NCBI RefSeq assembly: GCF_014155765.1
Contig: NZ_SCKT01000001.1
Location: 682,001-746,000 of the forward strand
Origin: Pantoea dispersa
Lineage (GTDB): Bacteria > Pseudomonadota > Gammaproteobacteria > Enterobacterales > Enterobacteriaceae
Direction: 5' to 3'
DNA: 64,000 nt
Positions 44,344 through 53,113 of the stretch are shown one piece after another. The notes under the pieces were generated by a model. The model searched no databases and was not told where the DNA came from. It saw only the letters and a list, made by a program, of their open reading frames with translations. How positions within the stretch are numbered: position 1 is the stretch's first letter; the number at the start of each line of letters is the position of its first letter. A program made the translations under genes and the position numbers.

Positions 44344-44767
44344 TCATCTCCTCCAGCTGCCTGAGAATGTCCGGGAAGTAACTCTCATTAATAGCCAGTT
44401 CGCCCTTTATCTGAACGCTATCAGCATGGTCTTCCGGACGAAGAACATATTCAATAATCACGATATCATCACCCGTGACCTTACTCAGAACCATATTGAG
44501 CTGGTTGAGCTGGTTGCGAAAACTAAAAGATTCAATTTCATGGCGGGCCATTACCGCCTTGTAGTATCGAGAAAATGTTGCGCGCAGCTCCCTCAGTTCG
44601 CCGACGGTAAACTCAGTTTGAAACTGCACCTTCACTCCGCTGACGGAAAACTCCACATAAGACTTAATCCAGTCCCAGACGTGATTAACCGGATCGGTTT
44701 CGTTATCAACAACACGCTCAAAGGGTGAGATGGTGAAGACGAATCCTTCATTTCTAAAATCAAGCAT
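44327..44767 (-). CDS. WapI-like immunity-type protein
   Basis: 146 residues without signal peptide. The order of segments resembles the WapI family of small immunity proteins found beside contact-dependent or Rhs toxins: opening MLDFRNEGFVFTISPFER, a strand with VEFSVSGVKVQFQTEFTVGELRELRATF, a central DDIVIIEYVL strand, and the ending SYFPDILRQLEEMI. This is a pattern-level match. It stands 17 bases after a broken gene on the same strand and no intact toxin is nearby, so it would be an orphan immunity gene. More AT-rich than the flanking core genes. Confidence 0.55.
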   Translation of the reverse strand: MLDFRNEGFVFTISPFERVVDNETDPVNHVWDWIKSYVEFSVSGVKVQFQTEFTVGELRELRATFSRYYKAVMARHEIESFSFRNQLNQLNMVLSKVTGDDIVIIEYVLRPEDHADSVQIKGELAINESYFPDILRQLEEMISWPE

Positions 44768-44784
44768 GCGTGCTTTCCTGCCGG

Positions 44785-45012
44785 TTAATCAAAATATTTA
44801 AAATGGGTGATCGTCCAGTCTGACTCTCGCACCACAACCTCAAGAGTGTATTTTTTATACTCGGTTATGTTTAGCTTGCGATTGAGTTTATACATCTCAG
44901 TTTCATAGCGAAACATCCCTTCGCCTTAAAGGGATCCGCCATTCCCTGCACCAGATACGGGCGAGCATGCCATGAGGTGAGCGACGCCACAATGCACCAC
45001 TTCCACCGTCAT
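44785..45012 (-). pseudogene. frameshifted gene remnant upstream of the immunity-like gene
   Basis: Three adjoining stretches look protein-coding but lie in different frames on the minus strand. First comes MTVEVVHCG from an ATG at 45012, then ASLTSWHARPYLVQGMADPFKAKG. The last is MFRYETEMYKLNRKLNITEY, continuing to SDWTITHFKYFD and a TAA at 44785. Joining them needs two small indels, one near 44980 and one near 44917. The last part alone (43 codons) could still be read. The family is not recognised. It may be the tail of a toxin or effector gene paired with the next ORF. Confidence 0.45.
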
Positions 45013-45152
45013 TTCTGGCATGGTTTACTGACCATATAAATGTAAAACCGACCGCTGCACGTGGTCGAAAAAGCAGGATGGTTCAAACGGTTAGCGGGCA
45101 GAGGAAGACCGTTTGATATTATGAAGTGATATTAGGAAAAATTTTCAGGCAC

Positions 45153-45174
45153 AAAAAAACCGCCCTTGGGCGGT
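45153..45174 (-). terminator. terminator of the tRNA operon
   Basis: ACCGCCC/GGGCGGT with a two-base apex, followed on the minus strand by seven T. It lies 46 bases beyond the tRNA-Leu 3' end. Confidence 0.9.
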
Positions 45175-45219
45175 CACGACATTGCTACTTATTGCTTTGA
45201 TTTTATTCGGTATTAAATA

Positions 45220-45305
45220 TGGTGCCCGGGGCGGGACTTGAACCCGCACGACCATAAGCCGAGGGATTTTAAATCCCTTGTGTCTACCGATTTCACCACC
45301 CGGGC
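45220..45305 (-). tRNA. leuZ: tRNA-Leu (anticodon TAA)
   Basis: 86 bases including an encoded CCA end. Acceptor GCCCGGG/CCCGGGC closes, the D-arm is GGTGAAATCGGTAGACAC and the anticodon arm GGGATTTAAAATCCC presents TAA. A long variable arm identifies a class II tRNA. Last of a three-tRNA operon in the same order as glyW-cysT-leuZ of E. coli. Confidence 0.97.
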
Positions 45306-45316
45306 AGGGTGTAAAC

Positions 45317-45390
45317 TGGAGGCGCGTCCCGGAGTCGAACCGAGGTGGACGGATTTGCAATCCGCTGCATGGCCACTCTGCCAACGCGCC
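45317..45390 (-). tRNA. cysT: tRNA-Cys (anticodon GCA)
   Basis: 74 bases ending TCCA. Acceptor GGCGCGT/ACGCGCC, anticodon arm CGGATTGCAAATCCG, T-arm with GGTTCGACTCC. Eleven bases separate it from tRNA-Leu. Confidence 0.97.
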
Positions 45391-45433
45391 TTTTAATCTG
45401 AGGTGCAAGCCGTCTGCGACGTATTGCAATATC

Positions 45434-45509
<76 letters not shown>

Positions 45510-45660
45510 ATTTGCTTATACTTCACCGAACTTGCTGATTTTATTCAGCTTCTTGCAGCCTTGCTGCCGTTCGATGCGATGCATTCTACTTATCTGACGC
45601 AACGAGTCAATAGAATTATCCACACACTGCGTCCGTTTGCTGCTTTTTAAATCGCATCGA

Positions 45661-46209
45661 TCAGCTATCGAGCAAATCGCCGCGTGCCGCGCTTAAATAC
45701 TGGAACATTGACCAGAAAGTCAGCACCGCTGCGATGTACAACGCCACCACGCCAACGCCTACTACGGTCGCGTCCGGACGCCACAGCAGCGCCACCAGCG
45801 ACAGCATCTGCGCCGTGGTCTTCACTTTGCCAATCCACGACACCGCCACGCTACTGCGCTTGCCAATCTCCGCCATCCACTCACGTAAGGCCGAGATAAT
45901 GATTTCACGCGCGATCATGGTGGCGGCCGGCAGCGTGATCCACCAGGCGTGGAAATACTCGGCGACCAGCACCAGCGCCATCGCCACCATCACTTTGTCA
46001 GCGACCGGATCGAGAAAGGCACCAAAACGTGTTGTCTGCTTCCAGCGACGCGCGAGGAAGCCATCAAACCAGTCAGTGACCGCAGCAATGACAAACAGCA
46101 GCGCCGTCGCGAAGGGAGCCCAGTGAAATGGCAGATAGAACGCCAGCACGAAGAACGGGATCAGAACAACTCGAAACAGGGTAAGACACGTCGGAATGTT
46201 AAATTGCAT
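45661..46209 (-). CDS. pgsA: CDP-diacylglycerol-glycerol-3-phosphate 3-phosphatidyltransferase
   Basis: Inner-membrane enzyme making phosphatidylglycerol-phosphate, the committed step to phosphatidylglycerol and cardiolipin. The 182 residues match the E. coli protein in length. The CDP-alcohol phosphotransferase signature is intact: [27 protein letters not shown]. Several hydrophobic helices flank it. Located 68 bases after uvrC on the same strand, as in E. coli, and followed by the tRNA operon. Confidence 0.97.
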   Translation of the reverse strand: MQFNIPTCLTLFRVVLIPFFVLAFYLPFHWAPFATALLFVIAAVTDWFDGFLARRWKQTTRFGAFLDPVADKVMVAMALVLVAEYFHAWWITLPAATMIAREIIISALREWMAEIGKRSSVAVSWIGKVKTTAQMLSLVALLWRPDATVVGVGVVALYIAAVLTFWSMFQYLSAARGDLLDS

Positions 46210-46277
46210 ATGCCAGTAACTGTCTGGTGTGAGTAGGATTTAACGTATGTTCCTACATTGCCCACCCTGTTTCAATG

Positions 46278-48110
46278 TTAGTGTTTCAGCGAGTAGTAGA
46301 TTTTTTCCGCCAGGGCGAAGGAGATACCCGGTACTTTAGCGATCTCATCGACGCTGGCATTCATCAGCGGTTGCAGGCCGCCCATGTACTTCAGCAGCTG
46401 CTGACGCCGTTTGGGTCCGACGCCTTCAATGCTCTCCAGCGCGCTGGTGTTCTTCACTTTGGCGCGTTTTTTCCGGTGGCCCGAAATTGCGTGATTGTGA
46501 GCGTCGTCACGAATGTGCTGGATAACATGCAGCGCCGGCGAGTCCGGCGGCAGCGAAACGCCCTCGCCTTCCGCCGCAAAGAACAGCGTTTCCAGGCCGG
46601 CTTTACGGTCGCTGCCTTTTGCCACGCCGAGCAGAATCGGCCGGTTTTTATCCCATGGCACATCCAGTTCCGCAAACACCTGCTGCGCCTGCGCCAGCTG
46701 CCCTTTACCGCCATCGATCAGGATCACATCCGGGATCTTTTCCGGTTCCAGCGCCTTGCCGTAACGACGGCGCAACACCTGATTCATCGCCGCGTAGTCA
46801 TCACCGGGGGTAATGCCTTCAATGTTGTAGCGGCGATAGTCAGCGCGCAGCGGGCCGTCACGGTTGAACACCACGCAGGACGCGATGGTCTGTTCGCCCA
46901 TGGTGTGGCTGATGTCGAAACACTCCATGCGGTTAATCTGCTCCAGTTTGAGGAACGCCGCCAGCGCCGCCAGACGCTGCTGGATGGTCGAGTGCTGCGC
47001 CAGCCGCGTCGTCAGCGCCGTGGCGGCATTGGTGCGCGCCAGCTTCAAATAGCGCGCGCGGTCGCCGCGCGGTTTGCTCTGAATGCTGACTTTGCGCCCG
47101 GCCAGTTCGCTCAGCGATGCGGCCAGCAGTTCCCGCTCAGGCAGATTGAAGTCCAGCAGGATGTCCGCCGGTAAGGTACGCGCTTCGCTGCCCTGCAGAT
47201 AAAACTGTCCGACAAACGTCTGCACCACTTCGGTGAGTTCCGTGTCCGCCGGCACCTTCGGGAAATAGCTGCGGCTGCCCAGCACTTTGCCCTGCCGGAT
47301 AAACAGCACGTGCAGACAGGCCATGCCGGCGTCATAGGCCACGCCCATCACGTCGAGATCATCGCCCTGATTGGAGACGAACTGTTTCTCCGTAATCCGC
47401 CGCACCGCCTGAATCTGGTCCCGCAGGCGCGCCGCCTCCTCGAAGCGCAGGCCCACGCTGGCCTGCTCCATACGCTGCACCAGCTGATTAATTACCTGAT
47501 CGTCTTTACCGGCCAGAAACAGCCGCACATAGTCGGTTTGCTGCGCATATTCCTCTTCGCTCACCAGGCCGGCGACGCAGGGGCCGAGGCAACGGCCAAT
47601 CTGATACTGCAGGCACGGACGCGAGCGGTTGCGGTAGACGCTGTTCTCGCACTGGCGAATCGGAAACACCTTTTGCAGCAGCGCCAGGGTTTCACGCACC
47701 GCATAGCCGTTGGGAAACGGACCAAAGTATTCGCCTTTGGCGTGTTTGGCACCGCGGTGCATCGCCAGGCGCGGATGCGGATCGCCGCTAAGGAAAATAT
47801 AGGGGTACGACTTATCATCGCGCAGCAGCACGTTGTAGCGCGGCTGATACAACTTGATGTAGTTGTGCTCCAGCAGCAGCGCTTCGGTCTCCGTATGGGT
47901 GACCGTGACATCAATATTATGGATGTTGCTGACCAGCACTTCGGTCTTACGGCTTCCCACCTGCGTGCGGAAATAGCTGCTCAGGCGTTTTTTAAGGTCT
48001 TTGGCTTTACCAACATAGATCACCGTGCCTGTCGCGTCATACATGCGGTAGACGCCGGGCTGACTGGTCACGGTGCTGAGAAAGGCTTTAGGATTGAAAA
48101 CGTCACTCAC
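46278..48110 (-). CDS. uvrC: excinuclease ABC subunit C
   Basis: Nucleotide-excision-repair nuclease that makes both incisions with UvrB. The 610 residues match E. coli UvrC. The order is a GIY-YIG domain ([22 protein letters not shown]), a Cys-rich segment ([25 protein letters not shown]), a UVR motif ([27 protein letters not shown]), an RNase H-like domain ([12 protein letters not shown] and [12 protein letters not shown]), then tandem helix-hairpin-helix motifs ([19 protein letters not shown]). GTG start. Overlaps the uvrY end by 8 bases, the conserved uvrY-uvrC operon. Confidence 0.98.
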   Translation of the reverse strand: MSDVFNPKAFLSTVTSQPGVYRMYDATGTVIYVGKAKDLKKRLSSYFRTQVGSRKTEVLVSNIHNIDVTVTHTETEALLLEHNYIKLYQPRYNVLLRDDKSYPYIFLSGDPHPRLAMHRGAKHAKGEYFGPFPNGYAVRETLALLQKVFPIRQCENSVYRNRSRPCLQYQIGRCLGPCVAGLVSEEEYAQQTDYVRLFLAGKDDQVINQLVQRMEQASVGLRFEEAARLRDQIQAVRRITEKQFVSNQGDDLDVMGVAYDAGMACLHVLFIRQGKVLGSRSYFPKVPADTELTEVVQTFVGQFYLQGSEARTLPADILLDFNLPERELLAASLSELAGRKVSIQSKPRGDRARYLKLARTNAATALTTRLAQHSTIQQRLAALAAFLKLEQINRMECFDISHTMGEQTIASCVVFNRDGPLRADYRRYNIEGITPGDDYAAMNQVLRRRYGKALEPEKIPDVILIDGGKGQLAQAQQVFAELDVPWDKNRPILLGVAKGSDRKAGLETLFFAAEGEGVSLPPDSPALHVIQHIRDDAHNHAISGHRKKRAKVKNTSALESIEGVGPKRRQQLLKYMGGLQPLMNASVDEIAKVPGISFALAEKIYYSLKH

Positions 48111-48762
48111 TACTGATTAACGGCTCCGCATTGAACAGGCCATGGCGTATGGCCAGATGCGTTAACTCTACGTCACCACTGATGTTCAACTTGCTGAACA
48201 TGCGATAGCGATAGCTATTAACGGTTTTCGGGCTCAGGTTAAGCTGCTCGGAAATCTCCGTCACCTTTTGCCCTCGGGTAATCATCAGCATAATCTGCAA
48301 TTCCCTTTCCGACAAACAGCTGAACGGTGATTCGGCGCGCTGCGGCTCAATCTGGCTCAGCGCCATCTGCTGAGCGATATCAGAGGCGATGTAACGCTGA
48401 CCGGCGTGCACCGAGCGAATGGCGCTGACCACTTCCTGCGGCGCCGCCCCTTTGCTGAGATAACCTGCCGCACCGGCCTGCATGACTTTCGCTGGCAGGG
48501 GATTTTCGGTGTGGATAGTCAGCATGATGATGCGGATATCCGGATTGAAGCGCACGATTTTGCGCGTCGCCTCCAGTCCGCCAATGCCGGGCATGTTCAT
48601 GTCCATCAGCACCACATCCACAGGATGTGTGCGGCACCATTTTACCGCATCCTCACCACAGGCCACTTCCCCGGCAATCACCAGTCCCTTCATATCTTCC
48701 AGTATGCGACGAATACCGGCGCGTACCAGTTCATGGTCATCAACAAGAAGCAGGCTGATCAA
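48103..48762 (-). CDS. uvrY: response regulator UvrY
   Basis: Partner of the sensor kinase BarA. It activates csrB/csrC RNAs and so opposes CsrA. 219 residues with a receiver domain (acidic pair DDH near the start, phospho-Asp54 in [10 protein letters not shown], Lys in YLSKGAA) and a LuxR-type helix-turn-helix ([40 protein letters not shown]). The start is TTG at 48762. No ATG gives the conserved [11 protein letters not shown] opening. Confidence 0.97.
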   Translation of the reverse strand: MISLLLVDDHELVRAGIRRILEDMKGLVIAGEVACGEDAVKWCRTHPVDVVLMDMNMPGIGGLEATRKIVRFNPDIRIIMLTIHTENPLPAKVMQAGAAGYLSKGAAPQEVVSAIRSVHAGQRYIASDIAQQMALSQIEPQRAESPFSCLSERELQIMLMITRGQKVTEISEQLNLSPKTVNSYRYRMFSKLNISGDVELTHLAIRHGLFNAEPLISSE

Positions 48763-49195
48763 CGGGACGTACTCCGCAGGTTAGTGGGGGAAAATATATT
48801 TCAGGGGCGTTATCTTACCGGGTTTCGCGTGGAAAGAACATCAGGGGCGCCAGATAAATCTCAAAACCAATGACCCATGTCAAATAGCAGGCAGCGGTGA
48901 TTGTTTTTTTTAGCTGATGCAATACCATACTGGAATAAAATTGTTAAAATGTGACTAATATCATTAAGTTATAATTTATAACCCGCCTTCGCTTCTTCCC
49001 GCCGGCAGCACCTAAAAATAATCTTTCCGTGGAAGTTTTTTGCGCACAAAAAATAACGAACGGCGCAATTAATTAACCGTCTGCGCGCGGGTCGATGATG
49101 TGGCCTAAATTCTTCCATCAAGCGTATGATATACTCTGTTTTTTATGCACGGGAAGAATGTGTGCGCACAAGGTCATTCCACAAAGGAGATAATG
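48763..49195. other. uvrY-yecF divergent intergenic region
   Basis: About 430 bases, AT-rich from 48900 on. It must carry promoters for uvrY (minus) and yecF (plus). I see no ORF, repeat or tRNA. A GC-containing run CGCACAAAAAATAACGAACGGCGC near 49040 has no recognised meaning. Confidence 0.6.
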
Positions 49196-49423
49196 ATGAG
49201 TGATGAAGATTTCGTAACATCGCGCGATACCCAGGCGCTGGCGGATGAAGTCGCCTGCCTGAAAATGATGGTGACGCTGATCCTGAAAGGTATGGGCCAG
49301 GCTGATGCCGGTAAGGTGATCATCAACATGGAGCGCTACGTTCAGTCCGCGCTGGCCGATAAACCGCAGGCCGAAGTGTTCAGCAACACCATCCGCCAGA
49401 TTAAAACCGCCTACCGTCAGTAA
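49196..49423 (+). CDS. yecF: YecF-family protein (DUF2594)
   Basis: Cytosolic 75-residue protein of unknown role, recognised by QALADEVACLKMMVTLILKGMGQADAGKVI and the ending KTAYRQ. It is the standard neighbour of sdiA and uvrY in enterics. AAGGAG is 6 bases from the ATG at 49196 and only 3 from the ATG at 49193, so the former is used. Here a LuxI gene separates yecF from sdiA. The two 3' ends of yecF and that gene face each other, 31 bases apart. Confidence 0.92.
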   Translation: MSDEDFVTSRDTQALADEVACLKMMVTLILKGMGQADAGKVIINMERYVQSALADKPQAEVFSNTIRQIKTAYRQ

Positions 49424-49454
49424 GCGGCGTGCCCTGCGCATCCTGCGCGGGGCG

Positions 49455-50066
49455 TTAGCTGTGTGACTGCCAGTTGACCGACACGCCCAGCGAGGGCAGC
49501 ACTTCTTCCGGACTGAAGCGACGCGTGCCGCGATACTTCTCCGCCAGCGCCGGCTGCTGCACCGGAATACGAATGGCAAACAGATTGTCTTCTGACTGAA
49601 TCAGTCCCGGCGAGAGCGGCTCGTACACCACCTGATGCTGCTCAAACATTTTCTCCAGCATCGGCGTGGCCGAACTGATCAAATACTCCATCCCGCTCAG
49701 CTCAGCCAGCTGTACCGAATGCCATAAGATGTTCAGCGGCAGTTCGGCATCCACTTCAAGGCGGGCCGAATAGCGCGACATTTCCCACACTTTTTGCTGA
49801 TCAAAAGGCAGCACCATGCCTTCCGGCACTTCCGGCTCGTGCCACGGTAACAGACGTGCGCAGCCACAAATGCCCTGACGCGCAGTCCAGGCAATCAGCC
49901 AGGTGACATCGGAACGATCGAAGCGATCGTACTCCTGTCCCGGCGTGCTGAGTCGCGGCGGAATTGACCAGCCCTCGCCACGCGCAAAGACGCTGTAACG
50001 ATAGGTGCCCAACTCGGCCAGCAAAGAGGACGGCATATCCTTTAGCTGTGTTTGAATTATTTTCAT
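49455..50066 (-). CDS. LuxI-family acyl-homoserine lactone synthase
   Basis: Makes an N-acyl-homoserine lactone from S-adenosylmethionine and an acyl donor (family knowledge). The 203 residues carry most of the invariant positions: Arg23, Phe27, Trp33 (YRYSVFARGEGW), Glu45, Asp47 and Asp50 (QEYDRFD), Arg71, and Glu95 with Arg98 (WEMSR). C-terminal half is diverged. The ATG at 50066 has AGGGG 6 bases upstream. It follows sdiA in the same direction, the arrangement expected if it is the partner synthase of this SdiA. Acyl specificity cannot be told from sequence. Confidence 0.9.
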   Translation of the reverse strand: MKIIQTQLKDMPSSLLAELGTYRYSVFARGEGWSIPPRLSTPGQEYDRFDRSDVTWLIAWTARQGICGCARLLPWHEPEVPEGMVLPFDQQKVWEMSRYSARLEVDAELPLNILWHSVQLAELSGMEYLISSATPMLEKMFEQHQVVYEPLSPGLIQSEDNLFAIRIPVQQPALAEKYRGTRRFSPEEVLPSLGVSVNWQSHS

Positions 50067-50161
50067 CATGCGCCCCTGACATCCCCATGTTTGCAATGAT
50101 TTATTAAGCGCCAGCCTGGCGGAGTTTCCGGCGCAGGGTAGACAACTGACTGCGGCTTAGG

Positions 50162-50181
50162 AACTACTAAAATTAGTAGTT
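50162..50181 (-). promoter_or_regulatory. candidate lux-type box upstream of the LuxI gene
   Basis: AACTACTAAAATTAGTAGTT is a 20-bp inverted repeat, nine of ten positions symmetrical, the size of lux boxes bound by LuxR-type dimers. It starts 10 bases after the sdiA stop and about 100 bases before the synthase ATG. SdiA autoregulating its partner gene from here is inference. Confidence 0.6.
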
Positions 50182-50190
50182 GCCTTTTCG

Positions 50191-50913
50191 CTATATCAGG
50201 CCGATGGCTGCGGCATAACAGGCAATCTGCGTTTTATTGGAAACATTAAAACGCTTTTGCATATTCTTTTGGTGAAAATTTACCGTGTGTTCAGAAATAG
50301 CCAGAATGAGGGAAATTTCGGCTGAGGTTTTCCCCTCCGCTGTCCATTTCAATATTTCCAGCTCGCGCTGACTAAAATCATTCGATAACACCACCATTGA
50401 GCCGTCATTCAGACGGTCCAGCACACGCAAACTCAGTTCCGCCAGGAAGTGCAGTTGCACCTCCAGCTCAACGCGTCTGTGCTGGGTCTGGCTGGGTTGT
50501 TGCGATGCTATAGATAATATACCAATGGCACGATTTAGCGCCATTGCCGAGCATGAAAAGCCACTTACCAGCCCTGCTGCATTGGCTTCTGCCCATAAAT
50601 TGCCTGCGCCGGTAAATAAATCACGCGTCCACTCTACGCCGCGACCGGGCTGCTGGCAGAGCATTAACACCGGATCCACCGCATAGTAATTTTCACTCTC
50701 GTAGCGTTTCACCCAGCTCTGCGGATAGGTGCTAAAGAGAAAAATACGCGGTCGGGTAAAAGGCACTGGATGCTGTACCAAAAAGGCAAAAGCATCAAAT
50801 CCAAGGGCCTCAACATGTTTTTGCAGCAGCGATTTCAATTGCAGCACTTCGGAAAGCGCCTGAAATTCTTTTTCAGTTTCGCCTCGCCAGACGAAATAAT
50901 TATCGATGGTCAT
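50191..50913 (-). CDS. sdiA: LuxR-family quorum-sensing regulator SdiA
   Basis: 240 residues, the E. coli length. The N-terminal autoinducer domain retains the ligand-pocket residues Tyr63, Trp67 and Asp80 (STYPQSWVKRYESENYYAVDP). The C-terminal helix-turn-helix (LEILKWTAEGKTSAEISLILAISEHTVNFHQKNMQKRF) and ending AAAIGLI follow E. coli SdiA closely. E. coli SdiA lacks a partner synthase and senses foreign signals. Here a synthase gene lies directly downstream. The locus (uvrY-yecF-sdiA) is the canonical one. Confidence 0.93.
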   Translation of the reverse strand: MTIDNYFVWRGETEKEFQALSEVLQLKSLLQKHVEALGFDAFAFLVQHPVPFTRPRIFLFSTYPQSWVKRYESENYYAVDPVLMLCQQPGRGVEWTRDLFTGAGNLWAEANAAGLVSGFSCSAMALNRAIGILSIASQQPSQTQHRRVELEVQLHFLAELSLRVLDRLNDGSMVVLSNDFSQRELEILKWTAEGKTSAEISLILAISEHTVNFHQKNMQKRFNVSNKTQIACYAAAIGLI

Positions 50914-51452
50914 TATTGCCCTGGCGCTGTTTCACGCCTTATTCATAGCAGGATATCTGTGCCGATTAATGTAAAAAACAAATTAACCAGAGAAAAAATA
51001 TTGATTGAAACCAGAGCGGCATTGCGGGCAAAAAGTGATAACTACCTTGTTGTCAATATGTTACCCAAATGAGAAATTAAACTATGGTGCGTTTGCCAGC
51101 GGCACCATCAGGATGATAAGTCGTGCGAATCAGAATAAGATTTTTCTGAAGAGTTTTCAATCGTCCTGTTGATTAAACGCCAGACTTCGCAGATAAAACA
51201 TTCGCCTCATCATTAATCGCTATTATCTTTGCCATTCCCCTTTTTTATACCGCCCGTCATAATCTTCCTGCTGATTAAGTCCGCAGCGCGGCTTAATTCC
51301 AGTTATTTCTGCAGTGTTTCCCTGCCGTGCCCCTGTGGCAGACATTTCCGGCACCGTCTTTTCCAGCTACGCTTTAGCAGAGGCGCAAGGTGGCAGGCAC
51401 CAGCATAGCTCCGCAGGCTGGCGCGATTTCAGCAAACTGAGTGGGACTGACT
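50914..51452. other. intergenic region upstream of sdiA
   Basis: About 540 AT-rich bases containing the sdiA promoter region on the minus strand and that of the 51453 gene on the plus strand. ORF-like frames here lack ribosome sites and family resemblance. No repeat or RNA structure convinced me. Confidence 0.55.
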
Positions 51453-52127
51453 ATGTTAAACCAGCTGGCATTACCCTTTCTGGTCGTGGGCATGTGTACC
51501 GCCCTGATGATCGCTAAAGATCTGTTGCGTCACCCGCATCCGCTGGCGGTCATGAATATCATCTGGCCGCTCACCGGGCTGTACATGCCGTTTTTCGGCT
51601 GGCTGGCATGGTGGTATCTCGGGCGTAAACCGTCACGTCAGCGAAAACTGGCGCTGCTGCTGCCCTCCGGATTAACCGGTTATGCCAGCTGGCAAACCAT
51701 TTTTATTTCCACCTCGCTCTCTGCCGCCGCCTGTATATTCGGCGACATCATCACCCTGCCAATAGTCACGCTACTCAAGCATTTTGCAATTAGCCCCGCG
51801 CTGTGGTTACAGGCGGTTATTTGCGTGATGATTTCGTTACTGGCGGGATTATTTTTTCAGTTTCTGGCCATTCGCCAGCGGGAACAACTTTCTATTGTCC
51901 GTACGTTATTATTAGCGCTGAAAACAGAAACCTTTCCGCTGCTGATTTATCAAACGGGAATCTTTATCTTTATGACGCTGGCCCTAAAATATGTGCTTAA
52001 TCAACAGCTCAATCCCCTGCTCAGCGCCTTCTGGTTTATGTTACAGCTGGCGATGCTCACCGGATTTATTTTCTCCTGGCCGGCAAATCATTTCCTCATC
52101 AAACGCGGATTAAACCCGGCGGTGTAG
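51453..52127 (+). CDS. DUF4396-like multi-pass membrane protein
   Basis: 224 residues with about six membrane helices. The segments WPLTGLYMPFFGWLAWWYLG, ISTSLSAAACIFGDII and the C-terminal FWFMLQLAMLTGFIFSWPANHFLIKRG recall DUF4396 proteins, which are predicted inner-membrane proteins of unknown function, sometimes linked to copper or redox stress. The ATG at 51453 has only weak upstream purines. A GTG four codons earlier is an alternative. The next gene starts on the opposite strand, with stops almost touching. Confidence 0.7.
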   Translation: MLNQLALPFLVVGMCTALMIAKDLLRHPHPLAVMNIIWPLTGLYMPFFGWLAWWYLGRKPSRQRKLALLLPSGLTGYASWQTIFISTSLSAAACIFGDIITLPIVTLLKHFAISPALWLQAVICVMISLLAGLFFQFLAIRQREQLSIVRTLLLALKTETFPLLIYQTGIFIFMTLALKYVLNQQLNPLLSAFWFMLQLAMLTGFIFSWPANHFLIKRGLNPAV

Positions 52128-52128
52128 T

Positions 52129-52827
52129 TTAGCGACAAAAGCCTGCGCCGCGCATGCCAAGGTGGAAATGGCTGGCATGCGCCGCATTGTAATCCGGCCC
52201 CAGCGCATTACCGAAGCTGGCACAGCCGTTGCGCCATAACGCGTGCAAACCGGCAGCGGCCTGCGGCGGTTGCTGCCAGTTTTTGCCTACCTGTAGCCAG
52301 CGCCCATCCGCCAGCTGAAAGCCCGTGATGTCCCACGCCTCCGCCGTCGCATGTTCACTGCGGCGTCCTTCCTGGCGGTGATAAATATTGCGGCAGGCGT
52401 AACTGCCAACATGCGCGATGCGGCGCAGCGGCGAGGTAATGCCGGCCTGCTGCAGCGCCGCATTGCTGCGTGTGACATACAGCGTGCTGGCCACCGCCAT
52501 CGGACAGCTGGCAAGAAAACTGCTGCTCAGCGTGACCTCACCGAAGCGGCTGATGCGCAGCGGTTGATCAATCGGACAATCGCCCTGCAGCGGCGGCACC
52601 TCACGGAAACTGACTCTGCCCTGCGCGCTGGCCGCGCGCATCACCGCCAGACACGCGGCCGGATCGCTGCTCAGCCGCTGCAGCTTATAGCGCGTCATCC
52701 AGCCCGGCGGATCGGTAACCTGGAGCGGTATAAACGGATTCCACTGTGGCGGCAGATGCGTTTTCAGCCAGGGTAAACTCCACCAGCCGCACAGGGCCAG
52801 CAGCACTATCGCGAGCAATGCGCGCAC
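52129..52827 (-). CDS. extensin-like domain protein
   Basis: 232 residues with an N-terminal signal-anchor (ALLAIVLLALCGWWSL) and a periplasmic extensin-like C-terminal domain. The domain has conserved Cys residues (GDCPID, ASCPMA, YACRNIY, NGCASFG) and motifs SEHATAEAWDITGF and ASHFHLGMRG. The His/Asp pattern resembles D-Ala-D-Ala peptidase folds (SxHxxGxAxD), so a role in peptidoglycan is plausible but unproven. GTG start. Family members are widespread in Proteobacteria. Confidence 0.82.
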   Translation of the reverse strand: MRALLAIVLLALCGWWSLPWLKTHLPPQWNPFIPLQVTDPPGWMTRYKLQRLSSDPAACLAVMRAASAQGRVSFREVPPLQGDCPIDQPLRISRFGEVTLSSSFLASCPMAVASTLYVTRSNAALQQAGITSPLRRIAHVGSYACRNIYHRQEGRRSEHATAEAWDITGFQLADGRWLQVGKNWQQPPQAAAGLHALWRNGCASFGNALGPDYNAAHASHFHLGMRGAGFCR

Positions 52828-53113
52828 GCTGCCTCACTTTTTCCGGGTTCATCGAAATGACAAGTGTAGAACCCTGCGCAGCGCTGCGTGGTGCAAGCGG
52901 CTCATTTGCAGAACATTTACGCAAAATGACGGCACGGCGCGCCATGTAAATATTTACTGACACGGTAAAGCACGCAAAAGGGCACAAAGGTTTAAAAACC
53001 ATTACCGAGAGTGGCCGCCTTTCCTCTATCTTATGCCCTCTTGCCCTGTGCAACAGCACGTTATTCAACAGCCAGCAGAGCTGACACAACATCAAGACAG
53101 GAAAGATATTTTT

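Noticed and set aside
51314-51517. 67-codon frame upstream of the DUF4396-like gene
   Set aside because: No ribosome site or conserved motif, and it overlaps the real gene in another frame.
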